The notes under the pieces are model-generated. The model saw only the letters and a program-made list of their open reading frames with translations. It searched no databases and was not told the DNA's origin. 64,000 bases of DNA. Origin: an uncultured beta proteobacterium (GTDB lineage: Bacteria; Pseudomonadota; Gammaproteobacteria; Burkholderiales; Burkholderiaceae_C). Below, piece by piece: positions 44,622 to 53,465 of this stretch; position 1 is the stretch's first letter, and each line of letters opens with the position of its first letter. Position numbers and translations under genes: made by a program. The stretch lies in contig CAIPZV010000002.1 of NCBI GenBank assembly GCA_903869595.1, forward strand, positions 40,004-104,003, in the 5' to 3' direction.

Positions 44622-45455
44622 ATGCCGCGTTTTGAGCGTCAGTATTTAATGGAACGATTCAGGGACATGCAAGCGCGCCGCGTGCCCATCATCGGCGGCG
44701 GCGCGGGTACCGGCTTGTCGGCCAAATGCGAAGAGGCCGGGGGTATCGACCTGATCGTGATTTACAACTCAGGCCGCTACCGCATGGCCGGGCGCGGCTC
44801 GCTGGCCGGCCTACTGGCCTATGGCAACGCCAACGAGGTCGTGGTGGACATGGCCCGCGAGGTACTGCCCGTGGTGCGCAATACACCAGTGCTGGCGGGT
44901 GTCAACGGTACCGACCCATTTTGCAATTTCGACCATTTTCTGGACCAACTGATGGCCATGGGTTTTTCGGGTGTACAAAACTTTCCGACCGTCGGCTTAA
45001 TCGACGGCACCTTCCGGCAAAACCTGGAAGAGACGGGTATGTCTTATAGCCTGGAAGTGGACATGATTGCCCTGGCGCACGCCAAAGGCATGCTGACCAC
45101 GCCCTATGTGTTCAGCGCCGCCGATGCGCAAGCCATGGCACGGGCGGGGGCCGACATCATTGTTTGCCATTTAGGCCTCACGACGGGCGGCTCCATTGGT
45201 GCGGGTACCGCCTTGACACTGGCCCAGTGCCCGGCACTGGTGGACGCGTGGGCACTGGCCGCGCTGGCGATCAACCCAGAGGTGCTGGTATTGGTCCACG
45301 GCGGTCCGGTGTCCGAGCCGCAGGATGCGCAGTATGTGCTGCAACACACCCGCCACTGCCACGGTTTTTATGGCGCTTCGTCGATGGAGCGCCTACCTAC
45401 CGAACGTGCCTTGACCGAGCAAACGCGCAAGTTCAAAGACATCAGCTTTGCCTGA
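44622..45455 (+). CDS. Phosphoenolpyruvate hydrolase family / Tm-1 C-terminal TIM-barrel protein
   Basis: 277 residues, TIM barrel of the PEP-hydrolase-like family, whose enzymatic label is largely historical. Motifs: [87 protein letters not shown]. It begins 3 nt after the Tm-1-like fusion gene. In plant Tm-1 the two domains are one chain; in bacteria they usually are adjacent genes, as here. The two proteins likely act on or sense the same metabolite. Confidence 0.88.
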   Translation: MPRFERQYLMERFRDMQARRVPIIGGGAGTGLSAKCEEAGGIDLIVIYNSGRYRMAGRGSLAGLLAYGNANEVVVDMAREVLPVVRNTPVLAGVNGTDPFCNFDHFLDQLMAMGFSGVQNFPTVGLIDGTFRQNLEETGMSYSLEVDMIALAHAKGMLTTPYVFSAADAQAMARAGADIIVCHLGLTTGGSIGAGTALTLAQCPALVDAWALAALAINPEVLVLVHGGPVSEPQDAQYVLQHTRHCHGFYGASSMERLPTERALTEQTRKFKDISFA

Positions 45456-45476
45456 TGCGACCCTGGAGAACGCAAC

Positions 45477-47600
45477 ATGACTAGTGAAAATTTTGGTAAT
45501 TTCATCCTGACGCTCTTAATAACCGTCATCCTCATCGTGATTGCGGTGTATGTGCTCAAGTGGCTGTACCGGCTCTCGACCAAGGAGACGGCCTTTGTGC
45601 GCACCGGTTTCCTAGGCGAGAAAGTCGTGATTAATGGCGGCGCGCTGGTCATCCCGGTACTGCACGAGATCACACCGGTCAACATGAACGTGATCCGCAT
45701 CGAGGTACGGCGCAATGAAACACATGCCTTGATCACCAAAAACCGAATGCGGGTCGATGTGATTGCAGAGTTTTTTGTGCGCGTGGGCTCCAGCCCCCAA
45801 CTGGTAGCGGCTGCCGCACAAACGCTTGGGAGACGCACTTTCCAACCCGATGGTTTACGCGACATTTTGGAAGGAAAATTTGCCGGTGCGATGCGCACGA
45901 TTGCCGCACAAATGACGCTGGAAGAGATGCACGAGGAGCGTAACGACTATGTCAGCGCGGTGCGTGCCATGGCCAGCGAATCGCTAGCAGCCAACGGGCT
46001 GGAACTCGAATCTGTGGCACTGGTGGACCTAGACCAAACCCGCCTTGAGTTTTTTGACCCGTCCAATGCTTTTGACGCCGAGGGTCTGACGCTGCTGACG
46101 CAGTCCATTGAGAACCGGCGCAAGATGCGTAACAGCATTGAGCAAGAGACGCTGGTCGCTATCCGTACCCAAAACCTAGAGGCGCAACGCCAGGTGTTGG
46201 ACATTGACCGCGAATCCGAATACGCGCGCCTCAACCAAGAGCGCGAAGTGGAAGTGCGCCGGGCCAGCCAGCGCACCGAGCTAGCCCGTGAGCGGGCACT
46301 GCGCGAACAAGAGTCCGAGCAAGCTCAAATGGCCGCGCGCGAAGCGGTGGAAAAATCTCGGATGGTGCAAGAGCGCAACCTGACCGAAGAGCGCATCCGC
46401 CTAGAAGAAGACGCGCAGCAACGGGAGATGGCGCGCCGCCGCGCCATTGAGGAAGTGGAAACCCGCAACCGCGAACTCACGGAGCGCGAGCGCATCGCCT
46501 CCGAACTGGCGCTTCAAGGTGCACGCATCGCGCGTGAGCGTTCCCAGTCAGAGATGGAAATTCAGGCTAAGAAGAGCCTGGAAGTGGTGGACCTGGAACG
46601 CCAGATCACGCTGGCAGAAAAATCCGTCATGGTTACCCAAGCCGAGACTGAAAAGCGAAAAGCCGAAATTGCATCGCAAACCGCTACCGAAGCCGAGCGC
46701 GTGCAGCAAGAGCGCGGCTTAGACGAAATCCGTATCGCTCGCGAGCGCAATTTGCAAGCGCTGGAATTGGCCAAGCGCCAGTCTTTTGAAGAGGCTGAAA
46801 TTCAAGCGGGTGAAAAAGTGGAGCAAGCGCGCATCCTATCCAAGCGCGGGCTGGACGAATCGCGGCTCGTGCAGGCCAGCGAATTGCGCAAGCTCACCAC
46901 CGAGCGCTCGACCTTGTCGGAAGTGGCCGAAATCCAAAAAGCCATCGTTATCGCTAAGAAAACCGAAGAACGCTCTGCCGCATTGGTCGCTGCTGAGGAG
47001 GCACGCGCCAAGGCCATTTCTGCCGAAGAACAAACCCAAACTGCCCGCGAGCGCGAAATGGCCGAGCGCCGCAAACTGACCGAGCTGATCCACGCAGAAC
47101 GCACTGCGCAAGCCGAACTGATTGCCGCGCAAAGCGCCGCACAAGCTGAAAAAATTGCCGCCTCTGCTGCTGCCGAGCGCTACGAAGTCGATGCCTTGGG
47201 GCAACGCCAGATCAACGAGGCGGAAAACCTGCTCTCCGAAGACGCGCGCGCCGGTCGCCTGCGCGCCAAGTTGCTCGACCACCTGGAAGGCATTGTGCGC
47301 GAGAGCGTACGGCCATTGGAAAACATCGAAGGTATCAAAATTTTGCATGTGGACGGCATGGGTGGCGGTCAAGGTGGCGGCAAGAACGTCACCGATGAGG
47401 TGATCGACTCGGCCCTGCGCTACCGCGTGCAAGCCCCCATGATCGACAGCCTGATGAAAGAGATCGGCATCGAAGGTGGCTCTTTAGGCCGCATGACCGA
47501 TGTGCTGCGGGATGCTAAAGACATCAAATCCCTCTCGCGCGGAAAAGGCGGCGATGCTGGCAGCAAAGCCGAGAACGACCACCGCGACGAGGACCGCTAA
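45477..47600 (+). CDS. Flotillin-like SPFH protein with long coiled coil
   Basis: 707 residues. One N-terminal membrane helix (ILTLLITVILIVIAVYVL) anchors an SPFH/band-7 domain (about 45-225: VVINGGALVIPVLHEITPVN, THALITKNRMRVDVIAEFFV). A very long charged Glu/Arg/Gln-rich coiled coil runs from about 230 to 600, followed by a C-terminal domain (ILHVDGMGGGQGG, then VTDEVIDSALRYRVQAPMID). This is the YqiK/FloT architecture that scaffolds membrane microdomains. Located 21 nt after the Tm-1 C-type gene and 3 nt before a START-like gene, it is embedded in a catabolic-transport operon, an unusual place for a flotillin. Confidence 0.93.
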   Translation: MTSENFGNFILTLLITVILIVIAVYVLKWLYRLSTKETAFVRTGFLGEKVVINGGALVIPVLHEITPVNMNVIRIEVRRNETHALITKNRMRVDVIAEFFVRVGSSPQLVAAAAQTLGRRTFQPDGLRDILEGKFAGAMRTIAAQMTLEEMHEERNDYVSAVRAMASESLAANGLELESVALVDLDQTRLEFFDPSNAFDAEGLTLLTQSIENRRKMRNSIEQETLVAIRTQNLEAQRQVLDIDRESEYARLNQEREVEVRRASQRTELARERALREQESEQAQMAAREAVEKSRMVQERNLTEERIRLEEDAQQREMARRRAIEEVETRNRELTERERIASELALQGARIARERSQSEMEIQAKKSLEVVDLERQITLAEKSVMVTQAETEKRKAEIASQTATEAERVQQERGLDEIRIARERNLQALELAKRQSFEEAEIQAGEKVEQARILSKRGLDESRLVQASELRKLTTERSTLSEVAEIQKAIVIAKKTEERSAALVAAEEARAKAISAEEQTQTAREREMAERRKLTELIHAERTAQAELIAAQSAAQAEKIAASAAAERYEVDALGQRQINEAENLLSEDARAGRLRAKLLDHLEGIVRESVRPLENIEGIKILHVDGMGGGQGGGKNVTDEVIDSALRYRVQAPMIDSLMKEIGIEGGSLGRMTDVLRDAKDIKSLSRGKGGDAGSKAENDHRDEDR

Positions 47601-47603
47601 AGC

Positions 47604-48041
47604 ATGGCCACGGTATACCGCTCCTGCGTTATTGCCGCGCCGGCCGCGCAAGTGTGGCTGCTGGTGCGCGATTTCAACGCCCTGCCCGTGTGGACGCCCT
47701 TTGTGGCAGACAGCCGCATTGAAATGGGCGCCCGCTCCGATCAGGTGGGATGTGTGCGTAATTTCCGCCTTAAAGGTGGCGGACAAATCCGAGAAAAATT
47801 ATTGGCTTTATCGGACTATGACTTGTCCTGCACCTATTCAATTCTGGAAAGTCCTATGGGCGTGAGCAATTACATCGCGACCCTGTCGCTCACACCTATC
47901 ACTGACAGCGATACCACTTTCGCGCAATGGCAAGCAGACTTTGACTGCGCGCCCGACCGTGAGGCGGCGCTGCTGCAGCAAATCGGGCAGGACGTGTTCC
48001 ATACCGCCTTGAAGGCCTTGCAACAGCGCTTCGCCCGCTAA
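47604..48041 (+). CDS. SRPBCC (START-like) family protein
   Basis: 145 residues, polyketide-cyclase/START fold with a hydrophobic cavity: ATVYRSCVIAAPAAQVWLLV at the start, NALPVWTPFVADSRIEMGA, CVRNFRLKGGGQIREKLLAL and LSLTPITDSDTTFAQWQADF. The pattern of the family (LLxWxPxV, REKLLALxD) is complete. It starts 3 nt after the flotillin gene and is paralogous to the N-terminal domain of the next protein. Such proteins bind or cyclise hydrophobic aromatic ligands. No catalytic residue can be assigned. Confidence 0.85.
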   Translation: MATVYRSCVIAAPAAQVWLLVRDFNALPVWTPFVADSRIEMGARSDQVGCVRNFRLKGGGQIREKLLALSDYDLSCTYSILESPMGVSNYIATLSLTPITDSDTTFAQWQADFDCAPDREAALLQQIGQDVFHTALKALQQRFAR

Positions 48042-48053
48042 GCACGCACTAGC

Positions 48054-49694
48054 ATGGCCCGCGTTTGCGCCAGCACCATCATTGCAGCGCCTATCGATGT
48101 GGTCTGGCGCATGCTGCGCGATTTCAATGGCCATGACCGCTGGCACCCTGCAGTGGCAAGTAGTCAGATCGAAGCGCCAGAGTCCGCCGATATGGTGGGG
48201 GCAGTGCGCCGTTTTGAATTGGCCGATGGTGCGGAGTTGCGCGAGCAGTTGCTAGCGCTTTCCGACCGGGACCATAGCTTTCGCTATGGATTGCTGACTT
48301 CTCCGATTCCCCTACACGGCTATGTGGCAACGGTACGCCTGAAAGCGGTGACCGATGGCAACCATACATTTTGGGAATGGCGCAGCGAATTTCATCCGCC
48401 GCCCGAACGCACTGGCGAACTGATTGCGCTGGTGCGCGATGGCATTTACCACGCGGGCTTTGAAGCGATACGGCGGCTTTTGATCGGGGCGGTAAGCACG
48501 CCCGCTAACTCCAAGGTCATGCCCGACCATTGGACTGCGCCCACAGGGGCACCCCCGTCCAACGCACTGCCACCGCGCACAGCGTCTGCGGTAAACGCAG
48601 GCGCTGCCGCCTCCGAGGTATGGGTCGTACAACGTGCAGTTAATGACACGCAAGGCGCGGCGATCGTCGGAACGGACGGGCCGCACCCAACCGTATCGGC
48701 CGCACCGATGCGTGAAGGCCATACCCGCGCCATCGTCGTCGATGCCTACGGCCCGCCCGAGGTGATGCAACTGCGCGAGCTGCCGCTGTCGCCGCCTGGG
48801 CCAGGACAAGTACAAATCAGACATACCGCCATTGGCGTTAATTTCATCGATGTGTATTGCCGCAGCGGTTACTTTGATTTACTCAAGCCACCGGGTACGC
48901 CAGGCATGGAGGCGGCGGGCGTGATCGAAGCGCTGGGCGCAGGGGTGCTCGGTCTACAGGTCGGTGATCGGGTGGCCTACGCCTGTCCACCGGTGGGCGC
49001 GTATTGCGAGCGGCGCAATATGGAGACCGAACTATTGGTCTTGCTGTCATCGCGTGTGAGTGATGCGCAGGCCGCAGCCGGTTTGCTCAAAGGCGTGAGC
49101 GCAAGCTTTTTACTCCACGAGGTGGCGCTGCCGCGCCCCGGTAGCACGGTGCTGATCCACGCGGCGGCCGGCGGCGTGGGCCAGTTGCTGGTGCAGTGGG
49201 CCAGTCATTTAGGTGCGACGGTCATTGCCACCGCGTCTAGCGACGACAAGCTGCGGATCGCGCAGCGTCTGGGCGCGCACCACGGCATCAACTACAGCCG
49301 CGAAGATTTTGTGCAGCGGGTGCACGACTTGACCCAGGGCCGGGGTGCCGAGACTATTTTTGATGCCGTAGGCGCGGACACCTTTGCCAGCAGCTTGCAA
49401 GCGCTGGCGATACGCGGGCACCTGGTGAGTTTTGGCCAGGCCTCGGGACCGATTGGCGCGTACGACATCGGTGCCCTGGCATCCAAATCCGTGACGCTGA
49501 CACGCCCTAACTATGGCCACTACACCGACACGGCGGAGAAGCTTGCAGTGCACGCCAATCGTTTTTTCCAAGCGCTACAAGCAGGCATCTTGCAATTAGA
49601 AACGCCCAGCCCATACCCCTTGGCGCAAGCGGCACAAGCGCACCGCGACCTAGAAGGCCGCCGGTCTACGGGCTCGCTGGTGCTGATTCCCTGA
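48054..49694 (+). CDS. SRPBCC domain fused to NAD(P)H:quinone oxidoreductase (MDR)
   Basis: 546 residues. Residues 1-145 are a START-like SRPBCC domain, a paralogue of the preceding gene (RVCASTIIAAPIDVVWRMLR, HDRWHPAVASSQIE). An Ala/Pro-rich linker spans about 150-220. Residues 225-546 are a zinc-independent medium-chain quinone oxidoreductase: NFIDVYCRSGYFDLLKPPG, GVNFID, the nucleotide-binding loop AAAGGVGQLLVQWA and GRGAETIFDAVGAD. The fusion would channel a hydrophobic substrate held by the START domain to the reductase. ATG 48054 lies 12 nt after the previous stop. Reductive step of the pathway, substrate unknown. Confidence 0.88.
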   Translation: MARVCASTIIAAPIDVVWRMLRDFNGHDRWHPAVASSQIEAPESADMVGAVRRFELADGAELREQLLALSDRDHSFRYGLLTSPIPLHGYVATVRLKAVTDGNHTFWEWRSEFHPPPERTGELIALVRDGIYHAGFEAIRRLLIGAVSTPANSKVMPDHWTAPTGAPPSNALPPRTASAVNAGAAASEVWVVQRAVNDTQGAAIVGTDGPHPTVSAAPMREGHTRAIVVDAYGPPEVMQLRELPLSPPGPGQVQIRHTAIGVNFIDVYCRSGYFDLLKPPGTPGMEAAGVIEALGAGVLGLQVGDRVAYACPPVGAYCERRNMETELLVLLSSRVSDAQAAAGLLKGVSASFLLHEVALPRPGSTVLIHAAAGGVGQLLVQWASHLGATVIATASSDDKLRIAQRLGAHHGINYSREDFVQRVHDLTQGRGAETIFDAVGADTFASSLQALAIRGHLVSFGQASGPIGAYDIGALASKSVTLTRPNYGHYTDTAEKLAVHANRFFQALQAGILQLETPSPYPLAQAAQAHRDLEGRRSTGSLVLIP

Positions 49695-49807
49695 CGATTT
49701 CTAGTGCCTGACGCCGCTGGCTGAAACCCGCCTGGCGGTGATACAGTGAATGATTAACACACCACGGAGCTTGCGCACGAACGCTTGCCCCACCGATGGA
49801 GACAACA

Positions 49808-50785
49808 ATGCAAAACAAACGGCTCCGTGCTTTATGCGTCACCCTTTTTGCCTTTCTGGCAGGCCCGCTCATCAGCTGGGCCCAAGCCTTCCCCAACCAC
49901 CCTATCACCATGGTCGTGCCCTTCCCGCCTGGCGGCCTGGCCGACATCGTGGCGCGGCCGGTGGCAGAGGCCATGGGGCGCGACCTGGGCCAGCCGGTGG
50001 TGATCGAAAACCGGGGAGGCGCCGGTGGTGGCATCGGCATGGGCCTGGTCGCCAAGGCCAAGCCAGACGGCTATACCGTGCTGATGGCCTTGTCCTCGTA
50101 TTCGGTCATCCCCGAAGCCGATACCTTGCTGGGGCGCAACCCGATGTACGCGCTATCCGATCTGCGCCCGATTGCGCGCTACACGGCTGACCCGACCGTG
50201 CTGGCGGTGCGCGCCGATGCGCCCTGGCAAAGCGTGAAAGACTTGGTGGACGATGCACGCAAGCGGCCCGGCGCTATCAACTACGGCTCGTCCGGCAACT
50301 ACGGCACCATGCATGTGCCGATGGAGATACTGGCACAAGTGGCTAGCATCAAGATGACGCATGTTCCGTTTACCGGCGCAGGCCCTGCGGTAGTGGCTCT
50401 GTTGGGCGGGCAAATTGACGCCGTCTCCACCGGCCCGGCCACGGTCTTGCAACATGTGAAGGCGGGCAAGCTGCGCGTGTTAGGGCATTGGGGCAACGGG
50501 CCACTTGCGTCGATGCCGGATGTGCCTGCGCTCAAAGACAGTGGTTTTAACGCTGAGTATGCGCAGTGGTCGGGCCTGTTTATCCCTAGCGGCACGCCTG
50601 ATGCAATAGCACAGCGCCTGCGCGCCGCCGCACGCATGGCCGCGCAAGATGCCAAGGTGCGCGAGGTGATCCAAAACAGTGGCAGCCCGGTGCTCTACCA
50701 GGACTCGCCGGATTTTGAAAAATACGTGCAAGCCGATGTGCGGCGCATGGTGGACGTGGTTAAACGTATCGGCAAAGTGGAATAA
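49808..50785 (+). CDS. Bug/TctC-type solute receptor (first of a tandem pair)
   Basis: 325 residues from ATG 49808, chosen because GGAG lies 6 nt upstream; an ATG at 49796 is less likely. Signal peptide RLRALCVTLFAFLAGPLISW, cut near AQA. Motifs: ITMVVPFPPGGLADIVARPV, VVIENRGGAGGGIGMGLVAK, KPDGYTVLMAL and MTHVPFTGAGPAVVALLGGQ. A 113-bp gap from the upstream gene is the largest inside this block and may hold a secondary promoter. Periplasmic binding protein for a carboxylate or amide; no TctA/TctB partner is encoded here. Confidence 0.9.
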   Translation: MQNKRLRALCVTLFAFLAGPLISWAQAFPNHPITMVVPFPPGGLADIVARPVAEAMGRDLGQPVVIENRGGAGGGIGMGLVAKAKPDGYTVLMALSSYSVIPEADTLLGRNPMYALSDLRPIARYTADPTVLAVRADAPWQSVKDLVDDARKRPGAINYGSSGNYGTMHVPMEILAQVASIKMTHVPFTGAGPAVVALLGGQIDAVSTGPATVLQHVKAGKLRVLGHWGNGPLASMPDVPALKDSGFNAEYAQWSGLFIPSGTPDAIAQRLRAAARMAAQDAKVREVIQNSGSPVLYQDSPDFEKYVQADVRRMVDVVKRIGKVE

Positions 50786-50794
50786 GGACGCATT

Positions 50795-51763
50795 ATGAAA
50801 AATACCTTTACACGCATTGTTTTGCTCTCTACGCTGCTGCTAGTCAGCCTGGGCGCGCAGGCGCAAACCTACCCCGCGCGCCCGGTCAAATTGGTGGTGC
50901 CGTTTTCTGCGGGTGGACCGGCAGATAACTATGCGCGTTTTTTGGCGCAGCGCCTGCAAGACATTTTGGGTCAGAACTTTGTGGTGGACAACAAGCCCGG
51001 TGCCGGTTCAGTCATCGGCACCGACCTGGCCGCCAAAGCAGCGCCAGATGGCTACACGCTGCTGGTCATGTCCAACACCCAAACCGTGAACGAATCGCTG
51101 ATCCCCAACAAACCGTATGCACTCATGCGGGATTTTGTGGGCGTGGCGCCTATCAACTATTCCGACCTGGTGCTGGTGGCCAATCCCGGCGCAGGCATCA
51201 ACTCGATTGCCGACCTGATCAAGCGCGCCAAGGCAGACCCGGATAAGCTGAACTACGCTTCGTCCGGCCCCGGCACGCCCTACCACATGGCTGGCGAATT
51301 GTTTAAAAGCATGGCCAAGGTGTCTATTACCCATGTGCCTTACAAAGGCAGCGCCGGTGCGCGCACCGATGTGCTGGGCGGCCAGGTGGAAATGATGTTT
51401 GACGCGGTAACCACCATGACCGAGCAGGCCAAGGCCGGCAAGGTGAAGGCCCTGGCGACTACGGGCAAGCAACGCTCCGAAGTGATGCCCGATGTACCCA
51501 CCGTCAGCGAGTCGGGCGTGCCCGGCTACGAGGCCACTATTTGGCTGGGTGTGATGGCGCCCAAGAACACGCCCAAAGCGATCGTCGATAAGCTCAACGA
51601 AGCGATCAGCCAGATTGTGGGGCAAGCCGAAATAAAACAAACCTGGGCCAAGCAAGGCGCGGTGCCTATGGTGATGAACCCGGCGCAGTTTGACAAATAC
51701 CTGAACGACGACATTGCCAAATGGGCGCATGTGATCAAGAGCGCCAATATCAAGCTGGACTAA
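50795..51763 (+). CDS. Bug/TctC-type solute receptor (second of the pair)
   Basis: 322 residues, signal peptide FTRIVLLSTLLLVSLGAQAQ. Motifs: VKLVVPFSAGGPADNYARFL, VVDNKPGAGSVIGTDLAAKA, APDGYTLLVMSN, THVPYKGSAGARTDVLGGQV. It shares the fold with the preceding receptor but is clearly divergent, so not a recent duplicate. Nine nt separate the two genes. Two receptors with different specificity beside an ABC importer suggest that the operon responds to more than one form of substrate. Confidence 0.92.
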   Translation: MKNTFTRIVLLSTLLLVSLGAQAQTYPARPVKLVVPFSAGGPADNYARFLAQRLQDILGQNFVVDNKPGAGSVIGTDLAAKAAPDGYTLLVMSNTQTVNESLIPNKPYALMRDFVGVAPINYSDLVLVANPGAGINSIADLIKRAKADPDKLNYASSGPGTPYHMAGELFKSMAKVSITHVPYKGSAGARTDVLGGQVEMMFDAVTTMTEQAKAGKVKALATTGKQRSEVMPDVPTVSESGVPGYEATIWLGVMAPKNTPKAIVDKLNEAISQIVGQAEIKQTWAKQGAVPMVMNPAQFDKYLNDDIAKWAHVIKSANIKLD

Positions 51764-51767
51764 GACC

Positions 51768-52469
51768 ATGGCTGATTTTCATGTGCTCAGCGGCGGCGCC
51801 GCGCAAGGACTGGTGCGCAAGTTGCAAGACGCGTTTGAACGGGCCAGCGGTGACTGCTTGCAAGCCACTTTTGGCGCAGTGGGTGCGATGCAAAAAAAAC
51901 TGGCTGAGGGTGCGGCTTGCGACCTGTTGATTTTGACCCGGCCACTGATTGCGCAATTGGCACAAGCAGGCACCGTGCGGGCCGACGGCATCACCGATCT
52001 GGGCACGGTCAAGACCGGTATCGCGGTAAAACAAGGTTCTACGCTGCCGCCAGTGCATGACGCCGATAGCCTGCGCGCAGCCCTGCTGGCTGCGGACGCG
52101 ATCTATATGCCCGATCCGCAATTGGCTACGGCCGGTATCCATTTCAAAAAAGTGATGCAGCAATTGGGTATTGAGGACACCGTGGCAGCGCACGTGCGGC
52201 CCTACCCCAATGGCAATGCGGCGATGACGGCCATGGCTGCCAGCAGCGACGCCCACCCGATTGGCTGCACGCAAGTGACAGAGATTTTGATTACGCCAGG
52301 CGTGCAATTGGTGGCAGATTTACCGCCCGCTTTTGAGTTGGCCACGGTCTATACCGCCGGGGTCTGTAGCGCCGCGCAGCGCCGGGTATCGGCGCATGTG
52401 CTGATGCGCTTGCTCTGCGACGACGAACATGCCGACATGCGACGCGAGAGCGGGTTTTTGCCTTTGTAA
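51768..52469 (+). CDS. ModA-like substrate-binding domain protein without signal peptide
   Basis: 233 residues, type II periplasmic-binding-fold protein of the molybdate ModA-like group: FHVLSGGAAQGLVRKLQDAF, FGAVGAMQKKLAEGAACDLL, TAGIHFKKVMQQLGI, HPIGCTQVTEIL. No hydrophobic N-terminal signal is present in the annotated or any upstream start, so the protein may stay in the cytoplasm and act as a sensor or enzyme-like binder. Starts 4 nt after the second Bug receptor. Convergent with the crotonase gene, 1 nt apart. No ModB/C partner is present. Confidence 0.8.
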   Translation: MADFHVLSGGAAQGLVRKLQDAFERASGDCLQATFGAVGAMQKKLAEGAACDLLILTRPLIAQLAQAGTVRADGITDLGTVKTGIAVKQGSTLPPVHDADSLRAALLAADAIYMPDPQLATAGIHFKKVMQQLGIEDTVAAHVRPYPNGNAAMTAMAASSDAHPIGCTQVTEILITPGVQLVADLPPAFELATVYTAGVCSAAQRRVSAHVLMRLLCDDEHADMRRESGFLPL

Positions 52470-52470
52470 G

Positions 52471-53322
52471 CTAGCCGCCGAAGCTGCCGTGGCGGCCCTG
52501 CCCATCGGCAAAACGGCCTGCCCCTTGCAGGCCCTCGCCGATACAGGCCTTACCGCGCTGCCATTCCTGATGCAAAGCATGGTGCAGGGGCAAGTCCCAT
52601 TGCTGGTAGGCGCTCATGCGGTCGGCGTTCATGGTGGCTTGGGGGAAGCCCGCTAATTGTTCGGCCAGCGCCAGCGCCGCATCCAATGCGCCGCCTGTGG
52701 GCACCACGCGATTGGCCAAGCCCATGGCCAGCGCTTCCGGGGCCTCCACTTTGCGCCCGGTCAGAATCAAGTCCATGGCGTGGCCCATGCCAATCAGGCG
52801 CGGCAGGCGCACCGTGCCGCCGTCTATCAAAGGCACGCCAAAGCGGCGGCAAAACACCCCGAAATAAGCATCCTCCTCCATCACCCGCATATCGCACCAC
52901 AGGGCCAACTCCATGCCACCGGCGACAGCTGCACCGCTGACCGCCGCGATAACCGGTTTGGACAAAAGCAGGCGCGAGGGGCCCATGGGGCCCAGCGGGG
53001 CGCTGGCGGGCGCGGTCTCTAATTGCGCGCCGGAAAGCGGCTCGAAATCCAGATTGGTTAAGACGCCGGGGCCGCCTTCGTCCCGCGCCATGCGCGCACC
53101 AGCCTTCAGGTCCCAGCCCGCGCAAAAATGCCCGTGCGCGCCATGAAACACAGCGACTTTGGCGTCCCTGTCTTCCTCGAATGCGATAAACGCGGCGTAC
53201 AGGGTGCGGGCGGTGTCGGCGTCCACGGCGTTGCGTACATCCGGGCGCGAGAGTGTGATCACGGTGATGGGGCCGTGGCTGCGACTGCTGACGGAGGGGG
53301 CCTGGGAATCGGTGGGGTGCAT
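52471..53322 (-). CDS. Enoyl-CoA hydratase/isomerase (crotonase) family protein
   Basis: 283 residues. Oxyanion-hole segments: GAHGHFCAGWDLKAGARM and VIAAVSGAAVAGGMELALWC; the acid position reads FGVPLIDGGTVRLPRLIG with Asp where hydratases usually have Glu, so the activity could be isomerase, lyase or hydrolase. It handles an acyl-CoA in the cytoplasm. The C-terminal Gly-rich tail (GRHGSFGG) is the usual terminal motif of this subfamily. Convergent with the previous operon; promoter in the 143-bp divergent gap before the TPR gene at 53466. Confidence 0.9.
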   Translation of the reverse strand: MHPTDSQAPSVSSRSHGPITVITLSRPDVRNAVDADTARTLYAAFIAFEEDRDAKVAVFHGAHGHFCAGWDLKAGARMARDEGGPGVLTNLDFEPLSGAQLETAPASAPLGPMGPSRLLLSKPVIAAVSGAAVAGGMELALWCDMRVMEEDAYFGVFCRRFGVPLIDGGTVRLPRLIGMGHAMDLILTGRKVEAPEALAMGLANRVVPTGGALDAALALAEQLAGFPQATMNADRMSAYQQWDLPLHHALHQEWQRGKACIGEGLQGAGRFADGQGRHGSFGG

Positions 53323-53465
53323 GAATTTCCTTGTCGCTATGGTTAGGTGCTTTTGACACTGCTGAGGGCGGCAATAGCCTTACAAAATGTCAATTTAACA
53401 GAGTGGCTTGCCGGTTTTACAGGGCCTCGGGTAAGCTTGGCTTTTGACTTTGCCGGAGACCTACC

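Noticed and set aside
49694..49808. Idea that the two Bug receptors and ModA-like gene form a separate operon with its own promoter
   Set aside because: The 113-bp gap is larger than its neighbours but no convincing -35/-10 pair or terminator is visible, so the block was kept as one unit.
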